From CAZYTO01 sp964650405 (lineage in GTDB: Bacteria > Acidobacteriota > Thermoanaerobaculia > Gp7-AA8): a stretch of 64,000 nucleotides of DNA. The position numbers were made by a program, and so were the translations under genes. The stretch is from contig CAZYTO010000001.1 in NCBI GenBank assembly GCA_964650405.1, positions 7,162 through 71,161 of the forward strand. The letters run 5' to 3'. Shown here one piece after another: positions 35,923-44,304 of this stretch; the first letter of the stretch is position 1, and each line of letters begins with the position of its first letter. The notes below the pieces were generated by a model. It did no database searches, was not told the origin of the DNA, and worked only from the letters and a program-made list of their open reading frames with translations.

Positions 35923-37485
35923 CTACGCCCGCTTCTGTACTGCCATCCGCTGTTGTGCTGCCGTCGTCACTAGTGAGAGAAACCGCTCCACCTCCGCGCG
36001 CGAAAGGGTAGGGAGGTGCTCGAGGAGGCCGAGGAGTTGTGTCGCCTCGTAGTTACCGACGGCGGCGGCGAGCTTTTGTCTCATCAGTGCACGCACTTCG
36101 TCGCCGCCCCCTGCGAAGCCGCGTGGGATGGAGATCGCGCGTTGAACGACGTGGCCGTTTGTGAGGCGGATCTCCACGCGTGCACCGATGGGCTTGGTCG
36201 ATTCGCGAAAATCCAACGGTCGCCGGTCGCCGGCGGCACGCGCCAGCGCCGCCACGAGCCGCGCGACCTGCCACGCATTGCGCAGGCGCGCCGTCTTTGC
36301 GAGGGTCAGGGCGAAGAGCGCGGCCTTCCAGCGGGGGATGCGGCGCAGCGCGGCGCCGATGGGAATGTCGGCCGTGAGCGCATTGACGGTCAACGGCACG
36401 TCATGACGCGTCCGCACCCGTGCCGCCAGCGCCCAGACGTCGGGTCTGGCAATCCAGTCGCGCTTCAACTGGGCGGGCGTGAATTCGCGGGCCAGGATCG
36501 CCGAGGCGAGGACGAAGGGCGTGGAGAACGTGAGCGTGGAGATGCACGAGCGGGGTCCGTCGAGATACGGCGCGGAGTGTGCGTCCATCCCCACGGTGAA
36601 GATCGAGGCTCGGACGGCGACGGCCGCGATGTCGTCAGGCGATAGGTTGTGAGTGCGGACGAGGTCGAGCGTGGCATCGAGCGCGGCACAGAGATAGCCG
36701 CAAACGGGATAGAGCTTGTAACTGTTCGTCTCCGTATGCCATCGCTCGCCGAGGCCGTCGAGGAAGTCGCGCACCGGCAGGCGAGTGGCCCTGGCGAAGA
36801 AACCGCCGGAATCGTCGAGCGGATCGCGCGGTGCACGAAGGCCGGCGCGCACGGCGTCGATTGCTTCCATGCCGGTTCGCACCGGCAGCGCCGCACACAG
36901 CACCTTGGCATCGGAGCCGAGGAACGCGGGATAGAGCGCGTGGCCCGGGTACGACAGCGCGATGGCCAGCGCCTCGGCGAACTGTGTCTCGTTCAGCCCT
37001 TCGAGCCTGGCCCGTGCCGCGGCGGCCGCGACGAGGTGGAGGTGCGTCGCCATCTGACCGCGCGTGGAGCCGACCGCACAGACCATGTTGATGCGCGCCG
37101 CGAGCTCGTTGGCGATGAGCTGGGCGAGGAGCATCTCGGCGCCCGAGCGGCCATCGGCCAGTGCCAGGGGCACGATCACCGACGAGTGGCCGGTATGACC
37201 GCCGAGCATCACGTCGTCGAAGTCGACGACCATCGACCATGCCGCCATGAGCATGGCTGCATGCGCCGGCGGTGCGCTCTCGCCGGTCGGAACGATCCGC
37301 GCCGCGCCGGGACCGGGCGAGGGAAAGGCCGCGGCGATTTGCGCTCCGAGGTCGCTGTCGAAACCGGTGAAGACCGCGGCGAGCATCGACAGCCACTGGT
37401 TGACGGCCTGCTCGCGTACGTGCCGCGGCACGTCGTCGAGGGTGAGCCGGCACGCCCAGCGCGCCATGCGTTGGAGCGTGGTCAC
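35923..37485 (-). CDS. MmgE/PrpD family protein
   Basis: 520 residues. The N-terminal helical domain has VNQWLSMLAAVFTGFDSDLG, then DFDDVMLGGHTGHSSVIVPLALAD, GSTRGQMATHLHLVAAAAARARLEGLNETQFAEALAIA and KLYPVCGYL, all typical of the family that includes 2-methylcitrate and aconitate decarboxylases. It likely acts on a carboxylic acid in the cytoplasm, but neighbours give no clue to the substrate. It is alone on the minus strand between a terminator and a repeat-filled spacer. Confidence 0.85.
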   Translation of the reverse strand: MTTLQRMARWACRLTLDDVPRHVREQAVNQWLSMLAAVFTGFDSDLGAQIAAAFPSPGPGAARIVPTGESAPPAHAAMLMAAWSMVVDFDDVMLGGHTGHSSVIVPLALADGRSGAEMLLAQLIANELAARINMVCAVGSTRGQMATHLHLVAAAAARARLEGLNETQFAEALAIALSYPGHALYPAFLGSDAKVLCAALPVRTGMEAIDAVRAGLRAPRDPLDDSGGFFARATRLPVRDFLDGLGERWHTETNSYKLYPVCGYLCAALDATLDLVRTHNLSPDDIAAVAVRASIFTVGMDAHSAPYLDGPRSCISTLTFSTPFVLASAILAREFTPAQLKRDWIARPDVWALAARVRTRHDVPLTVNALTADIPIGAALRRIPRWKAALFALTLAKTARLRNAWQVARLVAALARAAGDRRPLDFRESTKPIGARVEIRLTNGHVVQRAISIPRGFAGGGDEVRALMRQKLAAAVGNYEATQLLGLLEHLPTLSRAEVERFLSLVTTAAQQRMAVQKRA

Positions 37486-37520
37486 GCGGTGCTCGCAATC
37501 GGAGGAAGGCCCTCAGGAAC

Positions 37521-37618
37521 GAGCGACGAGCGACCAGCGGCCAGCGAGACGCGATCAGCGGCCAGCGGAGCGCAACCAGCGAAGTGCGACCAGCGAACAG
37601 CGATCAGCGACCAGCGAA
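37521..37618. repeat. Short-period direct repeats in spacer (GCGACCAGCG family)
   Basis: The spacer between the MmgE/PrpD gene and the multidomain enzyme has at least nine copies of a roughly 10-base word: GCGACCAGCG, GCGATCAGCG, GAACAGCG, GCAACCAGCG and close variants, all in one direction. No coding sense is seen. Confidence 0.7.
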
Positions 37619-37698
37619 TTGGAGCCCCCTCGAGGAGTCGCACCTCGTTCCCCTCCCTACGTAGGAGGTGCATCACTGTCAATGCTTCGGGGGCCGGA

Positions 37699-40600
37699 TC
37701 ACGCACGCACACCGGCCAGCCGCTCGTAGCCGGCTTCGTCCTCCCTCTTCTCGAGCCTGTGGTCGAGCAGGACGCGGAATCCCAGCTCGTCCGCGAGCCG
37801 CTCCATCTCCAGCACCTGCTGGAGTGAAAGGTCATATCCGAGACCGCTGTCCTGGTAGCGCTGGTCCATGGCCAGCATCATCGTCTCGGCCATGCAGGCG
37901 TAGGCGCTGCCGCGGGCCAGCGAGGCGTTGAACCCGAGCGAGGCGTCGCCGGGCATCCGCACCACGCCGCCGTCTATGACCAGGACGTCGGGACGGGCCG
38001 CGCGCACCGCGGCGTCGACGTTCGACGGCCGCGAGATGTCGCAGACGATGGCGCGCTTGCGCAGGTTCTCGTCGCGCACCATCCGCTCGGTCGTGCTCGT
38101 ACAGCAGACGACGAGATCGACGTCCGGCAGCGTTCCGGCGGCGTCGACGGAGATCTCGAGCGCATGCGTCCGCCGGATCAGCTCCTCGCCGATGCGTACC
38201 AGCGCGGCACGGTCGGGCGTCGGCGGAAGGGTGAAGTCGAGCTCCTCGACCCAGCTTGCGACGGAGCCCGGGGTGAGGTCAGACCCGCTCCGCAGCTCGT
38301 CGAGGGACCAGACGATCCGGCCGGCGACCTGCAGCAGGCGCTCGCGCGTCTCGTTCGGATGGGCGGGATTGCCGATGAGCACGAGCCGCCCCGCATCGCG
38401 CGAGAGGAGGATCGACAGCGCGGACCCGATGGCCCCGCCGGCACCGACGATGCCGACCGTGCGGCGGGCCAGGTTGAGGCTCCGCTCCGCCGCGGCCAGG
38501 CGGATGGTCTGCCGCGCCGCGACGGCCGTGAACGAGTTCCCGGTCGTCAGCGGCGGCAGTCCGTTGCCCTTGAGCGACAGGCCGCCCTGCGTGACCACGG
38601 AGGTGTAGGCGCCGAGGCCGATGATCTTCGCGCCGCGCTTCTGGGCCAGCTTCGCCGCGTCGTAGATCTCGGCCACGGCCCGGTCGTGCTTCATGGCCCG
38701 CAGTTCCTCGGCGCGCCGCGGCACGAGGATGAACTCCCCGTATGCCGACTTGTGATTGTCGCCGGTGACACGCGTCTCGCCGATGACCAGCGGGTCGAAG
38801 TTGTCGCCGAGGGCGTTCGAAAGCGCGGAGAGCTGCGCCTCGTCGAGCGGCGCGAGGCTGCCGTCGATATCGCCGTAGTCCTTCCACGCCAGCGGATGCA
38901 CGAGGAAGGCGAAGCGCCCTTCGTTCCGGCGCGGCTCGAAGCGGTGGGCACGCGCCTCGGCGCGAGGGCGGTGGATCTCGACCGTGGCGCTGAAGCCGGT
39001 GACCTGCGAGGTGAGCGCAGCGAGGTTACGCCGGTCGATCCGTTGCAGCACGCGCTCCAGCGCGTGGAGGAAGAACTGGCACTCGTCCCACGTGGCCGTC
39101 AGCGGCGGCTCGATGCGCAGCACGCCCCCCTGGTTGAGCGTGTAGCCGACGCGTACGCCTTCGACGTGGAGGAGGTGGCTGACCACGAGGGCTGTCAGCG
39201 CTTCCTGCTCGCCGAGGTACCCGAGCAGGCCGTCGCCGGCATTGTGGCGAGTGAGACCAAAGCGGAGACCGAGGAGGTAGCCGCGCCCGCGGACTTCGCC
39301 GATGAGGCCCGGATAGCTGCGATCGAGCGCCAGCAGGCCGTCCTTGAGCCGGGCGCCGTTCGCGGCCACCTGGCCGATCAGCGCGCCTTTGTTCTCTTCG
39401 AGGAGATCGAGGGTGGCCAGGCCGGCGCGGCAGGCCAGCGTATTACCTGCGAAGGTCGACGTGTGTTTCAGCGCGAACTCGTCGTTGTAGGCGGCGGCCG
39501 TGCAGAGACACGCGCCGATGGGAACGAGCCCGCCGCCAAGCGCCTTGGCCACGGTCATCACGTCGGGGGTGATGCCGAGATCGCGGCAGACGAACATCGC
39601 GCCGGTCCGGCCCAGCCCCGTCTGGATCTCGTCGGCGACGAAGAGCGTGCCGGTCTCGCGGCAGATCTTGCGCGCCTGGCGGAGATACCCCGCCGGCGGC
39701 TCCACGATGCCGCCCTCTCCCTGGATCGGCTCGACGACGAATGCCGCGTGCCGGCCGCCGGAGAGGATCCGGCGTAGCGCGTCGAGATCGCCGTACGGAA
39801 CGTACTCGAAGCCGGGCACCGGCGCTCCGAACGGTTTCTGGTACTTCTCCTTGTCCGTCGCGGAGAGCGCGCCGAGCGTCTTGCCGTGGAAACCGTTGTT
39901 CGCGGCGAGGACGGCGTGGCGTCCGGTCGTGGAGCGGCAAAGCTTGATGGCCGCCTCGATGGCTTCCGCGCCGCTGTTGGCGAACGTGACATACGCCATG
40001 CCCGGCGGCGCCACGGCGAGCAGCCGCTCCGCCAGCTCTCCGGCGGCGTTGAGCAGCGACGGCTGGACGAAGCTCGGCTCGCCGCGCTCGCGCACGGCCT
40101 GCAGCGCAGCCCAGATGCGGGGTGGATTGAAGCCGAACGGGAGGGCACCGTATTGCGCGAGAAAGTCGAGATACCGCCGGCCGTTCTCGTCCCACAGCCA
40201 GCTTCCCTCGCCGCGCACGAACGACTTGTCCATGCCCATTTGTGTCAGGAGACGCCCGAGCTCGGGGTTCACGGACGTTTCGAAGGGATGCGGGCGGCGA
40301 GCGGCGAGCGGCGAGCGGGGAGACGCTGGAGTCGAACGGGAGTCGGCCAGCGGGGGACGTTGCATGGCGACCGACGGCTGAAGCTGGGGCGGTGCGGACG
40401 GGATTGCCGCGGCCTGCGGAGTTAGACGCACCGGCAAGGGAGGTGGCGGCGGGCTGGTCGTTTTCTTCGTGTGCGGCGGAACGAGCGGCGTGACGTTGGC
40501 CGGAGAGGCCGGCTCGCGCGGCGTTTCCTGAATGCGGCGGACGGGCTGGCGGGGGCGCGGCCGCCCCTCGAAGAGGCTCCCCGCGTCCAGGTGGAGCGCG

Positions 40601-42501
40601 AACGTCTCCTCGATCTCGCCGACGAGGGTGACGACGACGAGGGAGTCGAGGCCGAACGCCACGAGCGGCAGGTCGCGGTCGAGGAGTGCAGCCGGCTGTC
40701 GCGTTCGTGCGGCGATGCCCTCGACCAGCCACGACTCCAGGCGGTCGAGGCCACGTCCCCGCTTCGGGGCAGTTGGTTCGTCCAGTCGGGCGAACAGCGC
40801 CTCGTCCCTCCAAGCGGTGATGGGGTCCAGGTTGCCAGCCAGGAACTCGTTCCGGATCAGCGCGCGCTGCGTCTTGCCGCTGGTCGTCTTCGGCAGGCTG
40901 TTCGGGCGGAGGAGGGAGACGGCGGAGACCTCGACCGTGAGCTCGGCGGCGACGGCGCTGCGGATGCGTGCCATGAGCGCATTCGTGTCGAGATCGCGCC
41001 GCGCCTCGCGGCGGACCTCGGCGACGATGACCAGTCTCTCCGCACCGGCCACGTCGGCCGAGACCGCCGCGACGAACGAGGCGTGAATGGCCGGATCGCA
41101 CTGCTCGACGACCTGCTCGATGTCCTGGGGCGCGAGGTTGCGGCCGCGGATGATGATCAGGTCCTTGATGCGGCCGGTGACGAACAGCTCCCCATCGTGC
41201 AGGAAGCCGAGGTCGCCGGTGCGCATGAACGGACCGTCGCCATCGGCGAGATGCGCAGCAAACGTCTCCGCGGAGAGCTCCGGCTGATGCCAGTAGCCTT
41301 GCGCCACGCTCGGGCTGCCGAGCCAGATCTCGCCCACTTCGTCCTCGTTGCAGCGGCGTCCCGAGCCGGATTCGACGATCACCACGCGCGAGTCGAGCAG
41401 GGGAGCCCCGCAACTGACGAGGCTCGCGCACGGCGCCGTGGCCGCCGGGCGCGGCCGATGCGACTCCAGGCTGGCGCGCGAGAACGACGTCGTGCCGCGG
41501 TGGTAGCGGCCGGTGGCAAAGAGCGTGTTCTCGGCGAGACCATAGCAGGGGAAGAACGCCTCGCGCCGGAAGCCGCACGGGGCGAACGCTTCGGCAAACG
41601 CATCGAGCGTGGCGGCGCGGATCGGCTCCGCGCCGTTGAAGGCGGTGCGCCACCGTGAGAGATCGAGTCCCTCCCGCTCCTCCGCAGAGATGCGCTCGAC
41701 GCACAGCCCATAGCCGAAGTCGGGGGCGCCGCTGAACGTCCCGCCGTAACGGCTGACGGCGTCGAGCCAGAGGCGCGGCTTCTTGAGGAAATCGACCGGT
41801 GCGAGCAGGTAACACGGCACGCCGTTATAGAGCGACGACAAGACGATGCTGATCAGGCCCATGTCGTGGAAGAGCGGCAGCCACGACACGATGACCGTGT
41901 CGGGGCCGTGATGGACGGCCTCCTTCGCCAGGGCCTGATTGTGAATGATGTTGCCGTGGCTGACCATCACGCCTTTCGGCGCGGAAGTCGACGCTGACGT
42001 GTATTGCAGGAAGGCCAGAGTATCGGGTCCGGCATTGGGATCGACCCACGCCGAAGCTTCGTCGAGGGACACCTCGCTGGTGATCAGCCACTCGACGGCG
42101 GCCAGGCCGGGGGCTTCGTCGAAGCGCGCCGCCAACTGGCGATGGACGACGTCGGTGGTCATGGCCACTTTGGGCCGGGCGTCGTCGAGGATGGCCGCCA
42201 GGCGCTTGAGGTTGTGATTGGCCCGCGGCGGATAGCCGGGAACAGCCACGGCGCCGGCGGCCAGACATCCATAGAAGGCGGCGATGTACTCGGTCCCGCT
42301 GGGATAGAGGAGCAGGACGCGCTCGCCCCGCGCGCCGAGCCGTTGCAGCCGGGCGGCCAGGGCCCGTACGCGCCGGTCCAACTGGCCGAAGGAGAGGGTC
42401 TCCGACTCGTCGCCTCCGCTGAGGAACGTATAGGAGCGCGCGCCCGGCCGGGTCTGGGCGCGGTCGCGAAGCAGGTGAATGAGCGAAGCAGGCGATGCCA
42501 T
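37699..42501 (-). CDS. Multidomain enzyme: fatty acyl-AMP ligase / carrier protein / class III aminotransferase / acyl-ACP reductase-like
   Basis: 1600 residues in four parts. About 1-575: a FAAL-type adenylating domain (FLQYTSASTSAPKGVMVSHGN, WLPLFHDMGLI, TGDLGFL). About 585-655: an acyl carrier protein with the phosphopantetheine serine Ser620 in FGLDSL. A Pro/Ser-rich linker (660-760). About 765-1180: a class III PLP aminotransferase (ANSGAEAIEAAIKLCR, VADEIQTGLGRTG, PLP lysine Lys986 in VAKALGGG). About 1190-1590: a domain like cyanobacterial acyl-ACP reductase (GAYTSVVTQGG near 1294, TGNSFTA, nucleotide loop GIVGAGGAIGS near 1349, VCDISRPSNVD). A coherent reading is: activate a fatty acid, load it on the carrier, reduce it off as an aldehyde, then transaminate to a fatty amine. 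A strong promoter lies 68 bases upstream. Product is inference. Confidence 0.88.
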   Translation of the reverse strand: MASPASLIHLLRDRAQTRPGARSYTFLSGGDESETLSFGQLDRRVRALAARLQRLGARGERVLLLYPSGTEYIAAFYGCLAAGAVAVPGYPPRANHNLKRLAAILDDARPKVAMTTDVVHRQLAARFDEAPGLAAVEWLITSEVSLDEASAWVDPNAGPDTLAFLQYTSASTSAPKGVMVSHGNIIHNQALAKEAVHHGPDTVIVSWLPLFHDMGLISIVLSSLYNGVPCYLLAPVDFLKKPRLWLDAVSRYGGTFSGAPDFGYGLCVERISAEEREGLDLSRWRTAFNGAEPIRAATLDAFAEAFAPCGFRREAFFPCYGLAENTLFATGRYHRGTTSFSRASLESHRPRPAATAPCASLVSCGAPLLDSRVVIVESGSGRRCNEDEVGEIWLGSPSVAQGYWHQPELSAETFAAHLADGDGPFMRTGDLGFLHDGELFVTGRIKDLIIIRGRNLAPQDIEQVVEQCDPAIHASFVAAVSADVAGAERLVIVAEVRREARRDLDTNALMARIRSAVAAELTVEVSAVSLLRPNSLPKTTSGKTQRALIRNEFLAGNLDPITAWRDEALFARLDEPTAPKRGRGLDRLESWLVEGIAARTRQPAALLDRDLPLVAFGLDSLVVVTLVGEIEETFALHLDAGSLFEGRPRPRQPVRRIQETPREPASPANVTPLVPPHTKKTTSPPPPPLPVRLTPQAAAIPSAPPQLQPSVAMQRPPLADSRSTPASPRSPLAARRPHPFETSVNPELGRLLTQMGMDKSFVRGEGSWLWDENGRRYLDFLAQYGALPFGFNPPRIWAALQAVRERGEPSFVQPSLLNAAGELAERLLAVAPPGMAYVTFANSGAEAIEAAIKLCRSTTGRHAVLAANNGFHGKTLGALSATDKEKYQKPFGAPVPGFEYVPYGDLDALRRILSGGRHAAFVVEPIQGEGGIVEPPAGYLRQARKICRETGTLFVADEIQTGLGRTGAMFVCRDLGITPDVMTVAKALGGGLVPIGACLCTAAAYNDEFALKHTSTFAGNTLACRAGLATLDLLEENKGALIGQVAANGARLKDGLLALDRSYPGLIGEVRGRGYLLGLRFGLTRHNAGDGLLGYLGEQEALTALVVSHLLHVEGVRVGYTLNQGGVLRIEPPLTATWDECQFFLHALERVLQRIDRRNLAALTSQVTGFSATVEIHRPRAEARAHRFEPRRNEGRFAFLVHPLAWKDYGDIDGSLAPLDEAQLSALSNALGDNFDPLVIGETRVTGDNHKSAYGEFILVPRRAEELRAMKHDRAVAEIYDAAKLAQKRGAKIIGLGAYTSVVTQGGLSLKGNGLPPLTTGNSFTAVAARQTIRLAAAERSLNLARRTVGIVGAGGAIGSALSILLSRDAGRLVLIGNPAHPNETRERLLQVAGRIVWSLDELRSGSDLTPGSVASWVEELDFTLPPTPDRAALVRIGEELIRRTHALEISVDAAGTLPDVDLVVCCTSTTERMVRDENLRKRAIVCDISRPSNVDAAVRAARPDVLVIDGGVVRMPGDASLGFNASLARGSAYACMAETMMLAMDQRYQDSGLGYDLSLQQVLEMERLADELGFRVLLDHRLEKREDEAGYERLAGVRA

Positions 42502-42575
42502 GACTGTTCGATATCGATTCGATGACGGTCCGATTCGTGTGACTCGTTGCTGACGGCGCGGGGATTTGTGACGGC

Positions 42576-42604
42576 AATGTAGATCGGAATACGGAAGTTG
42601 TCAA
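42576..42604 (-). promoter_or_regulatory. Promoter of the multidomain enzyme
   Basis: Leftward TTGACA (42604-42599), a 17-base spacer and TACATT (42581-42576). Consensus -35, optimal spacing, fair -10. Transcription would start near 42569, giving a 68-base leader. A near-perfect TCGATATCGA palindrome lies in that leader just before the ATG and could be an operator. Confidence 0.65.
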
Positions 42605-42620
42605 TTCCATGAAGAAAGAA

Positions 42621-42649
42621 TTGCGTCATGCCGTTATTTAATGTATAAC
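42621..42649 (+). promoter_or_regulatory. Promoter of the flavoprotein/di-iron operon
   Basis: TTGCGT (42621-42626), a 17-base spacer and TATAAC (42644-42649). It is only 17 bases from the leftward promoter, back to back, in an AT-rich patch. An ATG at 42641 overlaps the -10 box, which supports ATG 42683 (GGAGG upstream) as the true start of the first gene. Confidence 0.65.
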
Positions 42650-42682
42650 GCGGCCATCCACTATTGCGGGCCGGAGGATCTG

Positions 42683-43813
42683 ATGAATTTCCTGAAACGG
42701 GATCGGGAGACGCTGGAGAGATTTCTGCCGGGGCTCGACGCCCGCCTGCTGAACATCCCCCTCATGGACATCGAACAGCCGGGAAACCCCGGCCTCACCT
42801 TCCTGCGCGAGCTGGAAGGCGCCGCCCTGCTGGTTCCTGCCCAGCACGGCGGTAAGGGAGCCTCGGCCGCGGAAGCCATCCAGATTCACCGCGCCGTGGC
42901 CACCCGGTCGCCCTCCCTGGCCATCGCCATGACCATGCATAATTTTTCCGTCGCCACCCTGGTCGAGTACCTCTTCTATGGCGACTACACGGTGGAGCTG
43001 CTGCAGCAGATCGCCGGCGGCCAGTTGCTGGTGGCCTCGGGGTTCGCCGAGGGGCGGGCGGGCACGAGCATTCTCGATCCGGCCATGAAGGCTACGCCGC
43101 TGGAGGGCGGCGGCTACCTCCTCAACGGCAGCAAGAAGCCCTGCAGCCTCCCGAATTCGATGCACATTCCTACGGCCAGCGGGGCGGTGCCGTCCAAAAG
43201 CGGCAACGGCGGTCATCGCCGGGCCGTTGCCGTTGTTCCGGCTGATGCCGAGGGGATCGATCGGAGGCCGTTCTGGAGCAGCAACGTTCTACGGGGCGCG
43301 GAGAGCGAAGAGCTCTGCCTGACCAACGTGGCCATCACCGACGCGCAGCTCTTCTTCCCGGAAGTGGAGGAGAGCCTCGATGCCGTCGAGGCGGGCGGGT
43401 TTCTCTGGTTCGAGCTGCTCGTCTCGGCCTCGTATCTCGGCGTGGCCTCGGCCCTCGTGGAGAAGGTGCTCACCAGCAACCGTGGCGACGCCAATGAACG
43501 GATGCAACTGGCCATCGAATGCGAAGGGGCCATGGCCGCGCTGGAAGGCGTCGCGCGCGCCATGCAGACGGGCGAGCGGGGCGAGGCCATCCTCGTACAG
43601 TCGCTCCTCGTCCGCTTCTCCGTGCAGCAGGCCATCGAGCGGATCACCGCTCGGGCGGCCGAGCTCCTCGGCGGCATGGCCTTCATCAAGTCGCCCGACG
43701 TCGGCTACCTCTACGCGGCCAGCCGGGCCCTGGCCTTCCATCCGCCGTCGCGGCTCAGCGTGAGTGCGGCCGTCGACGGCTACCTGCACGGCCAGCCGAT
43801 GCAGGTGGCGTAA
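42683..43813 (+). CDS. Acyl-CoA-dehydrogenase-like flavoprotein, possible amine N-hydroxylase
   Basis: 376 residues from ATG 42683, chosen for its GGAGG and for the promoter position. The fold is acyl-CoA dehydrogenase-like: LLVPAQHGGKGASAAEAIQIHRAVATRSPSLA, ASGFAEGRAG, GYLLNGSKKPCS, then the C-terminal helical bundle ending AAELLGGMAFIKSPDVGYLY. The dehydrogenase catalytic Glu near the C-terminus is not evident. Besides dehydrogenases, the superfamily includes reduced-flavin N-monooxygenases such as VlmH of valanimycin biosynthesis, which N-hydroxylates isobutylamine. Given the fatty-amine enzyme on the other side of the shared promoter, I infer an amine N-oxygenase. An acyl-chain desaturase role is the alternative. 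No flavin reductase is encoded nearby. Confidence 0.75.
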   Translation: MNFLKRDRETLERFLPGLDARLLNIPLMDIEQPGNPGLTFLRELEGAALLVPAQHGGKGASAAEAIQIHRAVATRSPSLAIAMTMHNFSVATLVEYLFYGDYTVELLQQIAGGQLLVASGFAEGRAGTSILDPAMKATPLEGGGYLLNGSKKPCSLPNSMHIPTASGAVPSKSGNGGHRRAVAVVPADAEGIDRRPFWSSNVLRGAESEELCLTNVAITDAQLFFPEVEESLDAVEAGGFLWFELLVSASYLGVASALVEKVLTSNRGDANERMQLAIECEGAMAALEGVARAMQTGERGEAILVQSLLVRFSVQQAIERITARAAELLGGMAFIKSPDVGYLYAASRALAFHPPSRLSVSAAVDGYLHGQPMQVA

Positions 43814-43828
43814 ACGGAGGCGGTGATC

Positions 43829-44293
43829 ATGGACAAGCACAACCGCTTCCATACGCCGGCGATCTACAACCTCGAGCGGCTGGACTGGCTGGTAATCGGT
43901 GCCGTAGCCCTCATCCTGCTGTGCGTGGAGCGGCATGAGGTGCGGTGGTGGCCTTTCGTCATTGCCTTCGCGTTTCCCGACGTCATCGGGACGTTCCCCG
44001 GCCTCTACTGCTATTACGGGCGGCGCAACGGCGCGCATCGCTCCATTCCCGGCGTCATTCACCAGCTCTACAACTTCGGACACTCGTTCGCCACGCTCGG
44101 CCTGTTCTGTGCCGGCTGGTTCCTGGTGACGCGCCGCTTCGAATGGTGGATGCTGGCGTTCCCCATCCATCTCGCGGGCGACCGGTCGATCTTCGGCAAC
44201 ATCTACAAGCCATTCGGCACGGCCTTCGAGCCGGTGCCCCACGACGCCTTCGTCCGCTTCGAGCGCGAGTACCGCGCCGCCGGCACCTGGTGA
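43829..44293 (+). CDS. Small polytopic membrane protein
   Basis: 154 residues from ATG 43829; GGAGG is eight bases upstream, and an in-frame GTG two codons earlier is too close to it. Three to four membrane spans (LDWLVIGAVALILLCV, WWPFVIAFAFPDVIGTFPGL, FATLGLFCAGWFLV, WWMLAFPIHLAGDRSIFGN). Polar residues sit at conserved-looking places: HRSIPGVIHQLYNFGHSF with three His, and HLAGD. I do not recognise the family with certainty. It lies between the flavoprotein and di-iron genes. Valanimycin-type clusters also carry a membrane protein (VlmO) implicated in N-N bond formation, so it could play that part; that is only positional inference. Confidence 0.6.
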   Translation: MDKHNRFHTPAIYNLERLDWLVIGAVALILLCVERHEVRWWPFVIAFAFPDVIGTFPGLYCYYGRRNGAHRSIPGVIHQLYNFGHSFATLGLFCAGWFLVTRRFEWWMLAFPIHLAGDRSIFGNIYKPFGTAFEPVPHDAFVRFEREYRAAGTW

Positions 44294-44304
44294 GGAGGAC
44301 GCTC

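Noticed and set aside
42641..42682. Upstream ATG 42641 as the start of the flavoprotein
   Set aside because: It overlaps the predicted -10 box and has no ribosome site; ATG 42683 follows GGAGG.
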